A stretch of 32,317 nucleotides of DNA, taken from Dehalococcoidia bacterium. Its GTDB lineage: Bacteria; Chloroflexota; Dehalococcoidia; GIF9; AB-539-J10. The notes under the pieces are model-generated. The model saw nothing but the letters and a program-made list of their open reading frames with translations. It did no database searches and had not been told where the DNA came from. Positions within the stretch are counted from its first letter, which is position 1; each line of letters starts with the position of its first letter. Below are positions 6,887 to 13,904 of this stretch, in pieces. Location of the stretch: NCBI GenBank assembly GCA_030605665.1, contig JAUWHW010000002.1:1-32317 (forward strand), in the 5' to 3' direction. A program made the translations under genes and the position numbers.

Positions 6887-7840
6887 TTAACCTTCACTTT
6901 TTACCTTCTTCACAAGACCATATGGCTTCACCTTGACATATCTATCAATAAGTGGTGTGATGGCATTCATGAAAAGAATTGAATAACAAACCCCCTCTGG
7001 CAGGCCACCAAAGCGCCTTATAACTACCGTTAATATGCCGGCACCGATGCCAAATATTATCTTCCCTCTGGCCGTGATAGGAGAAGTTACATAGTCTGTG
7101 GCCATAAAGAAAGCCCCCAGCATAAGACCACCGGCGAGGATATGAAATATGACATCTTGCCCAAGAGCTAAGGTAAGGAGGGCCACAGTTCCTATGTAAG
7201 CTACGGGAATCCTCCAGCTTATGATGCTGAAGGCTAGAAGTAAAATCCCGCCAACTAGTATAAGCAGGGCTGATGTCTCTCCTATCGAACCACCGGTGTT
7301 ACCTAGGAATAAATCCCTGTATAGAGCGAGGTTATCGCCTTCCCAGATAAAACTACTACTCAGAGGGGTAGCTGTGGTTATGGCATCAGCACCGAAACCC
7401 GTCGGCGACACCCATGTCGTCATTTTCACTGAGAAGCAGGCTGTCATAAAGGCCCTGCCACCCAGCGCTGGATTAAATATATTGTGTCCCAGACCACCGA
7501 AGGCCTCCTTGACAATGGCGATAGAAAATACAGAACCTACCGCTACCATCCACAAGGGTATAGTTGGCGGAAGGATTAATGCCAGGAGAAGCCCAGTGAC
7601 GATAGCACTCCCATCCATGACGAATACTTTTTTCCTTAATTTCTTGACGGCATATTCTGTTATCACTGCCGCGGCAATGCTTACCGCTATTACCGATAGG
7701 GCGTGGTAACCGAAGAAATACACCCCAGCCGCTGTGGGAAACATGAGTGCAAGCACCACGATATACATTATCTTGCTCACGGATTGCCCTCTCCAGAGAT
7801 GTGGACCCGGTGAGGCTAGAAACTTCCTCTCTGGTATCAC
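6887..7840 (-). CDS. rnfD: Rnf complex FMN-binding membrane subunit RnfD
   Basis: 317 aa with about eight to ten membrane helices. The conserved KEAFGGLGHNIFNPALGGRA is at 111-130, and DAITTATPLSS (152-162) contains Thr158, the expected covalent FMN site by analogy with the SxAT motif of NqrB/RnfD. It works with RnfG and RnfC on the electron path from ferredoxin to NAD+. It overlaps the rnfC stop by 4 bp. Confidence 0.95.
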   Translation of the reverse strand: MIPERKFLASPGPHLWRGQSVSKIMYIVVLALMFPTAAGVYFFGYHALSVIAVSIAAAVITEYAVKKLRKKVFVMDGSAIVTGLLLALILPPTIPLWMVAVGSVFSIAIVKEAFGGLGHNIFNPALGGRAFMTACFSVKMTTWVSPTGFGADAITTATPLSSSFIWEGDNLALYRDLFLGNTGGSIGETSALLILVGGILLLAFSIISWRIPVAYIGTVALLTLALGQDVIFHILAGGLMLGAFFMATDYVTSPITARGKIIFGIGAGILTVVIRRFGGLPEGVCYSILFMNAITPLIDRYVKVKPYGLVKKVKSEG

Positions 7841-9165
7841 TTGTTTGCCGCCCTCCTAATGAGTTCGCTCTTGGCTATCTTTATGTACTGCACTATCGGT
7901 ATGTTTGCTGGACAAGTATAGGCGCAGGCTCCGCATTCAAAACAGCCATCGATGTAAGCTTCTTTGCAGTCATCGTATCGGCTGGCCTTCGCATATTTAG
8001 CAAGTATGGTGGGCATGAGATGCATTGGACAAACCTCCAGACATCTGCCACAGCTTATGCAGTCCTGCTCTCTTATTGGGGAGCTTTCCTTCACCAACAC
8101 GCAGTTCGTTCCCTTAGTTACCGGAAAATCAAGGTCAGGCTGGGAGATGCCCATCATAGGTCCACCGAGGATGACCTCACTGGCTTTTCCATCTATCCCA
8201 CCGCAGTACTCTATCAGACTCCTTAGCGGGGTGCCCAACCTCACTAAAAGATTTTTCGGATTCTTAACAGCACCGGTCACCGTTACAACTCTCTCAACGA
8301 AGGGTTTACCTTCAAAGATGGCATCGTGAATTGCCTTGGCGGTACTCACATTGTGAACGACCACGCCAACATCCAGAGGCAGCCCACCGATGGGGACTTC
8401 CCTGTTTAGTATAGTACCGATAAGAGTTTTTTCGGCGCCCATCGGGTATTTCGATTTTAAAGGAATTATTTTGAAATTCTCTTTGAATCCCATAGCCACT
8501 ATCAGCTCTTCCAGGTGGTCTATAGCATCGTCCTTGTTATCCTCTATGGCGATATAGGTAGTATCAGGGGAGAGCACCTTCCTTATGATATTCAACCCGG
8601 AGAGCACCTTCTCCCCGTATTCGAGCATTACCTTGTGGTCTGAGGTCATATACGGCTCGCATTCGCAGCCGTTTAGAATGACAGTATCTATCTTCTTACC
8701 CTTAGGCGGCGACAGCTTAACATGAGTGGGAAAGGCAGCTCCTCCAAGCCCCACCAAACCTGCTCCTCTTACCCTGTCTAAAATCTCCTTCACGGAAAGC
8801 GCCTCAGGGTCCTTGGGAGCTTCAAATTCCACCCATTTATCCGCCCCATCAGAGGTCACAACCAAAGCCTCTACCATCTGCCCGGTGGGAGGATTTACCA
8901 CCATGGTAATACCAGATATTTCACCGGATACTGTGGCATGAACTGGGGCGTTGACATACTTTTCTGAATCCCCTATCTTCTGACCGGTCAGTACTTTGTC
9001 CCCCCTCTTGACCAACGGCTTACACGGCGCCCCTATATTCTGATGCAGAGGGATGATTACCTTTTCCGGTAGGGGGGCAGGCTCAATTGGGCTTCCGGCG
9101 GTAAGCTTGCTCTCGGGCAGCTTCACCCCGTATGGCGTGCCCTTCTTTTTAAGCCTGATACCCAT
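7837..9165 (-). CDS. rnfC: Rnf complex NADH-binding subunit RnfC
   Basis: 442 aa. RnfC is the peripheral NAD(H)/FMN subunit. The N-terminal barrel-sandwich region is followed by the Rossmann-like GLVGLGGAAFPTH (about 136-148), ILNGCECEPYMTSD, and two C-terminal [4Fe-4S] motifs, CISCGRCLEVCP and CFECGACAYTCP. Length and domain order are normal. The start codon sits inside a 16-bp tandem duplication (9150-9165 and 9166-9181); the upstream copy places a second ATG out of frame closer to the probable ribosome binding site. See the finding on this site. Confidence 0.95.
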   Translation of the reverse strand: MGIRLKKKGTPYGVKLPESKLTAGSPIEPAPLPEKVIIPLHQNIGAPCKPLVKRGDKVLTGQKIGDSEKYVNAPVHATVSGEISGITMVVNPPTGQMVEALVVTSDGADKWVEFEAPKDPEALSVKEILDRVRGAGLVGLGGAAFPTHVKLSPPKGKKIDTVILNGCECEPYMTSDHKVMLEYGEKVLSGLNIIRKVLSPDTTYIAIEDNKDDAIDHLEELIVAMGFKENFKIIPLKSKYPMGAEKTLIGTILNREVPIGGLPLDVGVVVHNVSTAKAIHDAIFEGKPFVERVVTVTGAVKNPKNLLVRLGTPLRSLIEYCGGIDGKASEVILGGPMMGISQPDLDFPVTKGTNCVLVKESSPIREQDCISCGRCLEVCPMHLMPTILAKYAKASRYDDCKEAYIDGCFECGACAYTCPANIPIVQYIKIAKSELIRRAANK

Positions 9166-9181
9166 TAAGCCTGATACCCAT
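9150..9181 (-). repeat. 16-bp tandem duplication across the rnfC start codon
   Basis: The 16-mer ATGGGTATCAGGCTTA (minus strand) is present twice head to tail at 9181-9166 and 9165-9150. The first copy starts an 11-codon frame including the stop (MGIRLNGYQA) that ends at 9149, overlapping the rnfC start at 9165. The second copy begins RnfC. Confidence 0.9.
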
Positions 9182-9191
9182 CTTTTTCATC

Positions 9192-10202
9192 TCACTGCCT
9201 TTGGCTCAAATACCTAGATAATCCCGAAGAGCGCTGTATTATTCTGTCGGCATCTACTATGAAACACTCCACATCGTCAAGCGATTCAACCAGCCTCATG
9301 CCATCTTCAGGACCCATCACAAAAACCCCGGTTGCCAGGGCATCAGCCTGCGTGCAGCTTTGGGCTATTATGGTGACGCTGATGCACTCTGTCGCTGAAT
9401 AACCCGTCTTAGGATTGATTATATGATGGGCTTCCTTTTCCGGGTCAAAGTATCGCTCGTAGTTCCCCGATGTGGCCACTGCTTTATCCAAAAAGCTAAA
9501 GGTGGCCAGGCACTGGCTAGTGTCATCTGGGTTCACAAGGGCAATGCTCCAGAGCTCTGCCTTTGGCTTGGAGCCTATCGTGCCTATATCCCCGCCCGCA
9601 TCCACCAGAGCGTATTTGATGCCCATACCCCTAATGACTTCTAACGCCTCATCCACCGCATAGCCCTTGGCGATTCCACCGAGGGTGATTCTCATCCCCT
9701 CTGCCTTGAAGTATATCCTGTTACCCTCGATACCTATCTTATCCGAACCGACCAGCCCCAGCGTCTCGTTTATCTTGCTTTGCTGAACTTCCTCACTCTC
9801 CTTCCAGAGATCACCCGCCCACAGGTCTAATAGTGGTTGAACGGTTATATCAAAACTCCCCTCCGTCAATTCGTTGTAATCTAGGGACATACCTATCAGC
9901 TTCAAAAGTTCATCAGATGGGGTATCCAGATGCCAGTCTCGATTGAGTTTGAACGCCTCACTTTCTTCATCAAATATTGAGGCTATTTTCTCTATTTCTT
10001 CCATCCTGGCAAATGCCGCACTTATGGCCTCTTCCGCAGTCTTTTCATCTGAGTAAACAACAACCGTGACATAGGTATCCATTAGAGAGCGAGACTCTTC
10101 GAACTTCCCAACCTCTGGAAGTTCTCCTGCACAGGCAATCGTCCTAAGCGCCACGCTAAGGAGTATTAAAAATCCTGCTATAACCTTATAAGGCTTCTTC
10201 AT
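9192..10202 (-). CDS. apbE: FAD:protein FMN transferase ApbE
   Basis: 336 aa. ApbE attaches FMN covalently to Thr in S/T-G-A-T motifs of RnfG and RnfD, both encoded just downstream. The N-terminus is a hydrophobic export signal (about 6-22) ending near C24, not a perfect lipobox, so secreted or lipid-anchored. Family motifs: MDTYVTVVVYS near 41-51, GGIAKGYAVD (about 175-184), ALVDAGGDIGTIG, and HHIINPKTGYSA with the ADALATGVFVMG metal region near the C-terminus. Its ATG lies inside the final codons of the MnhE-like frame (stop at 10186), and it ends 26 bp before rnfC, so it is first or second gene of the operon. Confidence 0.94.
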   Translation of the reverse strand: MKKPYKVIAGFLILLSVALRTIACAGELPEVGKFEESRSLMDTYVTVVVYSDEKTAEEAISAAFARMEEIEKIASIFDEESEAFKLNRDWHLDTPSDELLKLIGMSLDYNELTEGSFDITVQPLLDLWAGDLWKESEEVQQSKINETLGLVGSDKIGIEGNRIYFKAEGMRITLGGIAKGYAVDEALEVIRGMGIKYALVDAGGDIGTIGSKPKAELWSIALVNPDDTSQCLATFSFLDKAVATSGNYERYFDPEKEAHHIINPKTGYSATECISVTIIAQSCTQADALATGVFVMGPEDGMRLVESLDDVECFIVDADRIIQRSSGLSRYLSQRQ

Positions 10203-10497
10203 AACCCGGGTTTATCCTTCCCGTTATTATCCGGTAGGCAACATCAATATTTGCTTTTGCCATTGCCCAAAAGAATGGCCCTACAACATAGGCAATGAAT
10301 AGAAGCTATCTCTTTGGGTTTAGCATGCGAGGGCTTCTTTTAATAAGGCTGTTTTTTACTACTACTCCTACTATTACAGCAAGGATAGCCCCGATAATTA
10401 ACTCCTCTTTACTCCACAGAAACAAGTAGCCCGAAGCTGTGGTTAAAAGCAGATAGAGCGAGAAAGCACAAACTGTAGTTATTAAAAATGCGCTCAT
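10186..10497 (-). pseudogene. MnhE/MrpE-like membrane protein interrupted by an in-frame TAG
   Basis: From ATG 10497 the frame encodes 63 aa with two membrane helices and ends at TAG (10308-10306). The same frame then continues without a stop to TAA at 10186: LLFIAYVVGPFFWAMAKAN, then IDVAYRIITGRINPGYEEAL. Together this gives about 103 residues whose pattern (LLLTTASG...GAILAVIVGVV, then Y..GPFFWA..AN.DVAYR...GRINPGY) matches the MnhE/MrpE subunit of multisubunit cation/proton antiporters and related membrane complexes. The 3' end overlaps apbE by 17 bp. Explanations are a nonsense mutation, a base error, or readthrough or amber recoding. The homology is by motif only; no other Mrp subunit is in view. 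Confidence 0.55.
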
Positions 10498-10522
10498 TTA
10501 AGGAAATCGCCCAAAGGCGAAT

Positions 10523-10553
10523 AGTATATCACTTTCAACATGACATAGGTCAA
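10523..10553 (-). promoter_or_regulatory. Candidate promoter of the mnhE-apbE-rnf operon
   Basis: Minus strand: TTGACC (10553-10548), a 19-bp spacer, and TGA-TATACT (extended -10, 10528-10523). Transcription would begin about 20 nt before ATG 10497. The 124-bp gap to degV shows no intrinsic terminator. Confidence 0.5.
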
Positions 10554-10621
10554 TAGCTAAATTTTGAGAGAAAGTTATCACCCAAGAAAGTAGACCTGCG
10601 TAATTTACTTCCCATCAGGTA

Positions 10622-11482
10622 TCATTCTTCTTTTCCCTCTATGAGAGCCATGACTAAAGTTCCAGGCCCTACATATGTAGATGTGGCACAACCAAGCCTT
10701 GTGATAAGGATATGCTCCTTAGAAATTAATGGCTCCAAGTGCTCAGCAAGCATCTCTGCCTCATCAGGCATTGTGGAATAGGCAATTGCTATCTCTTTTA
10801 CACCAGAAAATCTTGATGCCCATCGTTTTAATCGATTCAAGGCCATTGCTCGACCAATAACCAATACCGAAGAGCGTATTTTGCCACCATCGTAAACTTC
10901 GCCTAGGAGTTTAATACCTAATGCCATGCTTACTTTCCCTAAGAGGATCAATTTTCTTGTTAGTCGAAAGCGCTTTCCTTTGAGCACATAAGCAAAGTTA
11001 TCAACTTTCCCAAACATGTGAATTTGTGGGATGTTTTGATGCACTGTGTTAACAATCTGGCCTAAGTTCTTACCTTTTTTGGCTGCTCTAGCAGCAGCTA
11101 TAACTGTAAGCCCTAAACCTACGGAGACTGCGTTCGAATCTATTACCTCTATACGACACTTATCTCCTAAGTAACTCTTGGCTAAGCTTGCCACACCACA
11201 TGTGCCACTATACCTGGCAGACAGATGAATAGAGATAATCTGATCAGTTTCAGCGGTTAGGTTGTTATACACTGTGACAAAATCGCCCGGTGATGGCACA
11301 GAGGTTTTGGGAATCTCCCCACCATGGGTTAGCTCGTGATACACCCTATCAGCATCAAGATCCACGCCATCGTGATAAGTTTCTGCACCAATTTGGATAT
11401 ACAGCGGCACTACGGTAATGGAGAGCTGGCGAACTATCTCAAGTGGAATATCACAAGTGCTATCAGTTATTACTTTAACCAT
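10622..11482 (-). CDS. DegV-family fatty-acid-binding protein
   Basis: 286 aa, the usual length. DegV/FakB proteins bind a fatty acid and, in many bacteria, present it to a fatty-acid kinase. The N-terminal VKVITDSTCDIP, the TSVPSPGDF motif (about 60-68), the SARYSGTCGVAS segment with the Ser that contacts the carboxylate, and the C-terminal YVGPGTLVMAL are all present. It stands alone, read away from the 11616 gene. A TATAAT at 11535-11530 is a possible -10 without a clear -35. No fakA-like kinase is seen in the window. Confidence 0.9.
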   Translation of the reverse strand: MVKVITDSTCDIPLEIVRQLSITVVPLYIQIGAETYHDGVDLDADRVYHELTHGGEIPKTSVPSPGDFVTVYNNLTAETDQIISIHLSARYSGTCGVASLAKSYLGDKCRIEVIDSNAVSVGLGLTVIAAARAAKKGKNLGQIVNTVHQNIPQIHMFGKVDNFAYVLKGKRFRLTRKLILLGKVSMALGIKLLGEVYDGGKIRSSVLVIGRAMALNRLKRWASRFSGVKEIAIAYSTMPDEAEMLAEHLEPLISKEHILITRLGCATSTYVGPGTLVMALIEGKEE

Positions 11483-11615
11483 TATTGCTAATTCTCCCAG
11501 TTCAAAGTAAAAGCTGCTCGCTTTTTCCCATTATATCATCAAAGAAGTTGTAGCCACCCCAGGTAACCAGAAACTTACTGAGCTATTGATGACACTACTG
11601 TAAATGGCTTAGAAT

Positions 11616-12416
11616 GTGTTTCAATTCAACCATTCATCTTTGGACATACTGCACGGAACTAACATGGAAGGGAAAGCCGTTACCAAGAGGAAGCTATATA
11701 GCCTCTTGGCTGAACTTAAAACCAGCCCTGGAGATTATGTAACTCTGTATATGAAACCTGCTTCCTTTCCCCATTATATAAATGAACTACCCCTGGAACC
11801 TGAATACCATATATGTATGGATGAAATCAAACAGTTGGTTAACACTAAAGCCGTTATTCAGGGAGCTAAAAAATATAAAACGGGAGCTGCTATATTTTGG
11901 CAGGAAAATGGAAATAAGCATATAGTGCTGCCGCCATTTCCCATTAGTGAAAATAAGGTTTCATTTGGTGAGATTGATCCCTCTCTCTTATATAAAATAC
12001 TGGACAAGGAATATGCCATAGGAGTTGTGCTAGTAGCTTGGGGTTCTTACGCTATAGGAATTTTTCATGGTGATAACCTGGTAGAATCAAAAACTGGCAC
12101 AGGGTATATCCATAAGAAACACAAGAAGGGAGGCAGAAGTCAAAAGAGATTTGCCAGAAGGACTGAGGAGCAGAAAAAAGATTTCCTAAGAAAAGTTAGC
12201 AATAGAATTGAGGAAAGATTTAAAAGTCACACCCTGGATTGTATCTTCTTTGGGGGGAACAGGTTAATTAGCAAACCGCTGTTAAAAGAGTGTAAATATC
12301 TTGAGTCGCAGAGTGACAAAATCTCTGCAAGAATTTTGAATGCGAAGTATGCTGAAAAAGAAGCCTTAGAGCATAGCTTAGAGGAAATATCAAAATCGCT
12401 AATTTTTACCTTCTAA
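11616..12416 (+). CDS. Vms1/Ankzf1-type (VLRF1) release-factor-like peptidyl-tRNA hydrolase candidate
   Basis: 266 aa. The central segment GTGYIHKKHKKGGRSQKRFARR (about 166-187, GGRSQKRF at its core) followed by TEEQKKDF matches the eRF1-like VLRF1 loop, in which a GxxKGG(Q/R)SQRRF motif replaces the GGQ of class I release factors. DCIFFGGNRLISKPLL fits the later part of the domain. Such proteins cleave peptidyl-tRNA on stalled large ribosomal subunits in eukaryotes; bacterial members are predicted to act in ribosome rescue. The loop here has Arg where many members have Gln. The start is GTG 11616; ATG 11664 (MEGKAVTKRK) is equally possible as neither has a strong RBS. It is a single gene with no partner. 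Confidence 0.6.
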   Translation: MFQFNHSSLDILHGTNMEGKAVTKRKLYSLLAELKTSPGDYVTLYMKPASFPHYINELPLEPEYHICMDEIKQLVNTKAVIQGAKKYKTGAAIFWQENGNKHIVLPPFPISENKVSFGEIDPSLLYKILDKEYAIGVVLVAWGSYAIGIFHGDNLVESKTGTGYIHKKHKKGGRSQKRFARRTEEQKKDFLRKVSNRIEERFKSHTLDCIFFGGNRLISKPLLKECKYLESQSDKISARILNAKYAEKEALEHSLEEISKSLIFTF

Positions 12417-12574
12417 AAATATGCAACAATATGTAAAGGCATACAGGCCCCTAATTCCTTAGAGACCAAACTCCCCCGCTTCTTTTCAATTAACCTCTGG
12501 ATTTCAGGTGCCCAAAGGAAGTTAAATTTGGTAGCCTGACTCCCTCCAGATACTTAGCAAGTGGCTGCAAATAT

Positions 12575-12718
12575 CTAGACTTTACCTATTCTAAATACTT
12601 TCGTCCCACAACTAGGGCAGAAACCCTGTGTTGCTGGCCTGCCGTTTTTGAGGGTAATCTGTCTTGGGTTTCTTATTTCTACCTTCTTCCTGCATTTCAT
12701 ACAATAAGCTGTTGCCAT
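12575..12718 (-). CDS. Small zinc-ribbon protein (DUF5679-like, 47 aa)
   Basis: The reverse strand gives MATAYCMKCRKKVEIRNPRQ, then ITLKNGRPATQGFCPSCGTK and VFRIGKV. Two CxxC pairs (C6/C9 and C34/C37) flank a KNGRPAT turn, the signature of short single-zinc-ribbon proteins of the DUF5679 type, which are frequent in Chloroflexota and Thaumarchaeota. AGGAGG lies 5 bp before the ATG, a very strong RBS. A TTGACA on the same strand (about 12779-12774) with an A+T-rich -10 region gives a likely promoter. Function is unknown. The gene is intact although its upstream flank has been entered by the ISL3 relic. Confidence 0.8.
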   Translation of the reverse strand: MATAYCMKCRKKVEIRNPRQITLKNGRPATQGFCPSCGTKVFRIGKV

Positions 12719-12822
12719 GACATCCTCCTTTTTTAGATTTCTAATTCAATATTGTTACTATAATACTGAAGTCTTGTCAATACCCCCAGGGCCCTATTAT
12801 GAATTTTGTGGAAAAGTGGCAA

Positions 12823-12874
12823 GGTGGTAAGAACCCCATGGCGAAGAAAATAAATGGAAGGAGGTCTTACCACC
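12823..12874 (+). repeat. Inverted repeat just before the remnant transposase start
   Basis: GGTGGTAAGA (12823-12832) and TCTTACCACC (12865-12874) are perfect 10-bp arms around a 32-nt loop, ending 1 bp before ATG 12876. The Shine-Dalgarno (about 12859-12865) overlaps the beginning of the second arm, so the fold could limit transposase translation. Confidence 0.5.
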
Positions 12875-12875
12875 A

Positions 12876-13598
12876 ATGGCTAAAAGTCGGGGAAACGGCA
12901 GCAAAATTCTACTAGACTTAAAGATTGCAGAGTAGAGGAGGCCAAGGAGGATAAAGAGAGGGCAGTAGTAAAGGCGATGGTTGAGGTAAAGGATATGGAG
13001 TGTCCTTATTGTGGTTTGGTAAGGTTATACTGGCATAGTGTGTGCAGGCAAAGGGAGATACTCCATAGCTGGAGCAATGGCAGGAGAGTTTACTTGGAGC
13101 TTCACCATCACCGCTGGTGATGCTGCGATTGTGGACGCACCTTCACGAAGGTAATGAATTAGTACGGCCCCATTCCAGGCTCACCAGACAGGCAGAGCAA
13201 GAGGCATTATGGCAGCTCAAGGATAGAAGCTCAGTGAGGAGAAAAGGGAGAGGGTAGACAAACTTCTGGATAAGTAGCCCAGTCTTAAGGGGTTCTACTG
13301 GGCTAAGGAGAGGATAAGGGATCTCTAGCAGCAGGAAAGTAAAGAAGAAGCCACCAGGATCCTAGATAACAACATCTTCAATCTTAAATTGAGTGATGAT
13401 GGGGAGCTTATAAGGTGGGGCAATACTCTAAAGCACTGGCGGGAGCCCATCCTAAACCACTTTGATAATGGCACCACTAATGGTTTTACCGAAGGCTGTA
13501 ATACAAAGATCAAAATACTAAAGCGGGTTTCTTACGGCTTAAGTAGCCATGGAGGTTTATTGGAGGAAAATGCTCCTGGGTTTTATACCATCCCGTAG
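12876..13598 (+). pseudogene. ISL3-family transposase remnant
   Basis: ATG 12876 has a strong RBS (GGAGGT) but the frame stops after 19 codons. After a shift, 12930-13160 encodes the zinc-ribbon ECPYCGLVRLYWHS and, past an in-frame TGA, CCDCGRTFTKV, the ISL3 N-terminal zinc finger. 13329-13598 encodes the C-terminal end: LSDDGELIRWGNTLKHWREP, then FDNGTTNGFTEGCNTKIKIL, KRVSYG, the conserved ISL3 DDE-domain tail. Most of the catalytic middle is absent. Several stops and shifts show long decay. Confidence 0.75.
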
Positions 13599-13635
13599 CT
13601 GTTTCCACACAATTTGACAAAGAGCCCTTCCGGGC

Positions 13636-13665
13636 TTGACAAATTTTTCGAGGGTGTGTTATACT
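13636..13665 (+). promoter_or_regulatory. Promoter for the structured RNA
   Basis: Consensus TTGACA (13636-13641), 18 bp, TATACT (13660-13665). The start site would be about 13671, at the beginning of the long closing stem described next. It begins 8 bp outside the ISL3 relic. Confidence 0.6.
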
Positions 13666-13668
13666 AAA

Positions 13669-13830
13669 AATGTTCCGAGTAATCAAGCTGGAGCTTGGTG
13701 AACGGGGCCAAACACTGAAGAAGCGGAAACTGAAAAGCGTGAGGAATTAAAAAGCCAAGCGCAAGGTAGGTGGAAGTTGAAAGGTGGGCGGTAACGGGAA
13801 CAAGCTGGAAGTGAGGTTGCTCGGAACATT
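13669..13830 (+). ncRNA. Structured non-coding RNA of unknown class (about 160 nt)
   Basis: The two ends pair: AATGTTCCGAG (13669-13679) with CTCGGAACATT (13820-13830), extended by five more pairs (13680-13684 with 13815-13819, two G-U) to a 16-bp closing stem. Inside, AGCTTG (13692-13697) pairs with CAAGCT (13801-13806), and GCC-AAA-CACT (13707-13716) can pair with GGTGGGC (13783-13789). The interior is purine-rich and single-stranded-looking. A good promoter precedes it, and CTTTATTTT follows the stem, suitable for termination. No ORF with an RBS is present and the next gene is convergent. The overall plan recalls 6S RNA, but I see no diagnostic sequence. A small transposable element with inverted ends is the alternative. 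Confidence 0.5.
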
Positions 13831-13904
13831 CTTTATTTTCACCTGCAAAGCTCTTGCTACTCCTATAATTTCTCCTTGTTAAATATTAGAGGGTAAAAAA
13901 GTAG

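Larger units (their letters stand above)
12789..13627 (+). mobile_element. Degenerate ISL3-family insertion sequence
   Basis: The left end (from 12789, GGGCCCTATTATGAATTTTG) and the right end (to 13627, read inverted as GGGCTCTTTGTCAAATTGTG) match at 19 of the first 26 positions, and the outer sequence is typical of ISL3-family terminal repeats. Between them lie fragments of an ISL3 transposase. At about 0.84 kb it is much shorter than the usual 1.3-1.6 kb, so an internal deletion has removed most of the catalytic core. No target-site duplication remains. It is inactive. Confidence 0.75.

Noticed and set aside
7221..8329. Long plus-strand frames opposite rnfC and rnfD
   Set aside because: Antisense shadows of well-supported genes, without RBS or domain.
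12418..12574. Possible short minus-strand gene after the zinc-ribbon gene
   Set aside because: Two short frames (LAKYLEGVRLPNLTSFG and FLWAPEIQRLIEKKRG) exist but need a frameshift, have no start with RBS, and match nothing I know.
13389..13598. 69-codon frame with good coding character taken as a separate gene
   Set aside because: It is the C-terminal fragment of the ISL3 transposase and is included in the pseudogene.
13669..13830. Retron msr/msd or bridge-type RNA
   Set aside because: The paired ends are suggestive, but there is no reverse transcriptase or IS110-type recombinase next to it.
13669..13830. Cobalamin riboswitch controlling B12-dependent nrdJ
   Set aside because: The RNA is on the strand opposite to nrdJ, downstream of that operon, and lacks the conserved B12 box.
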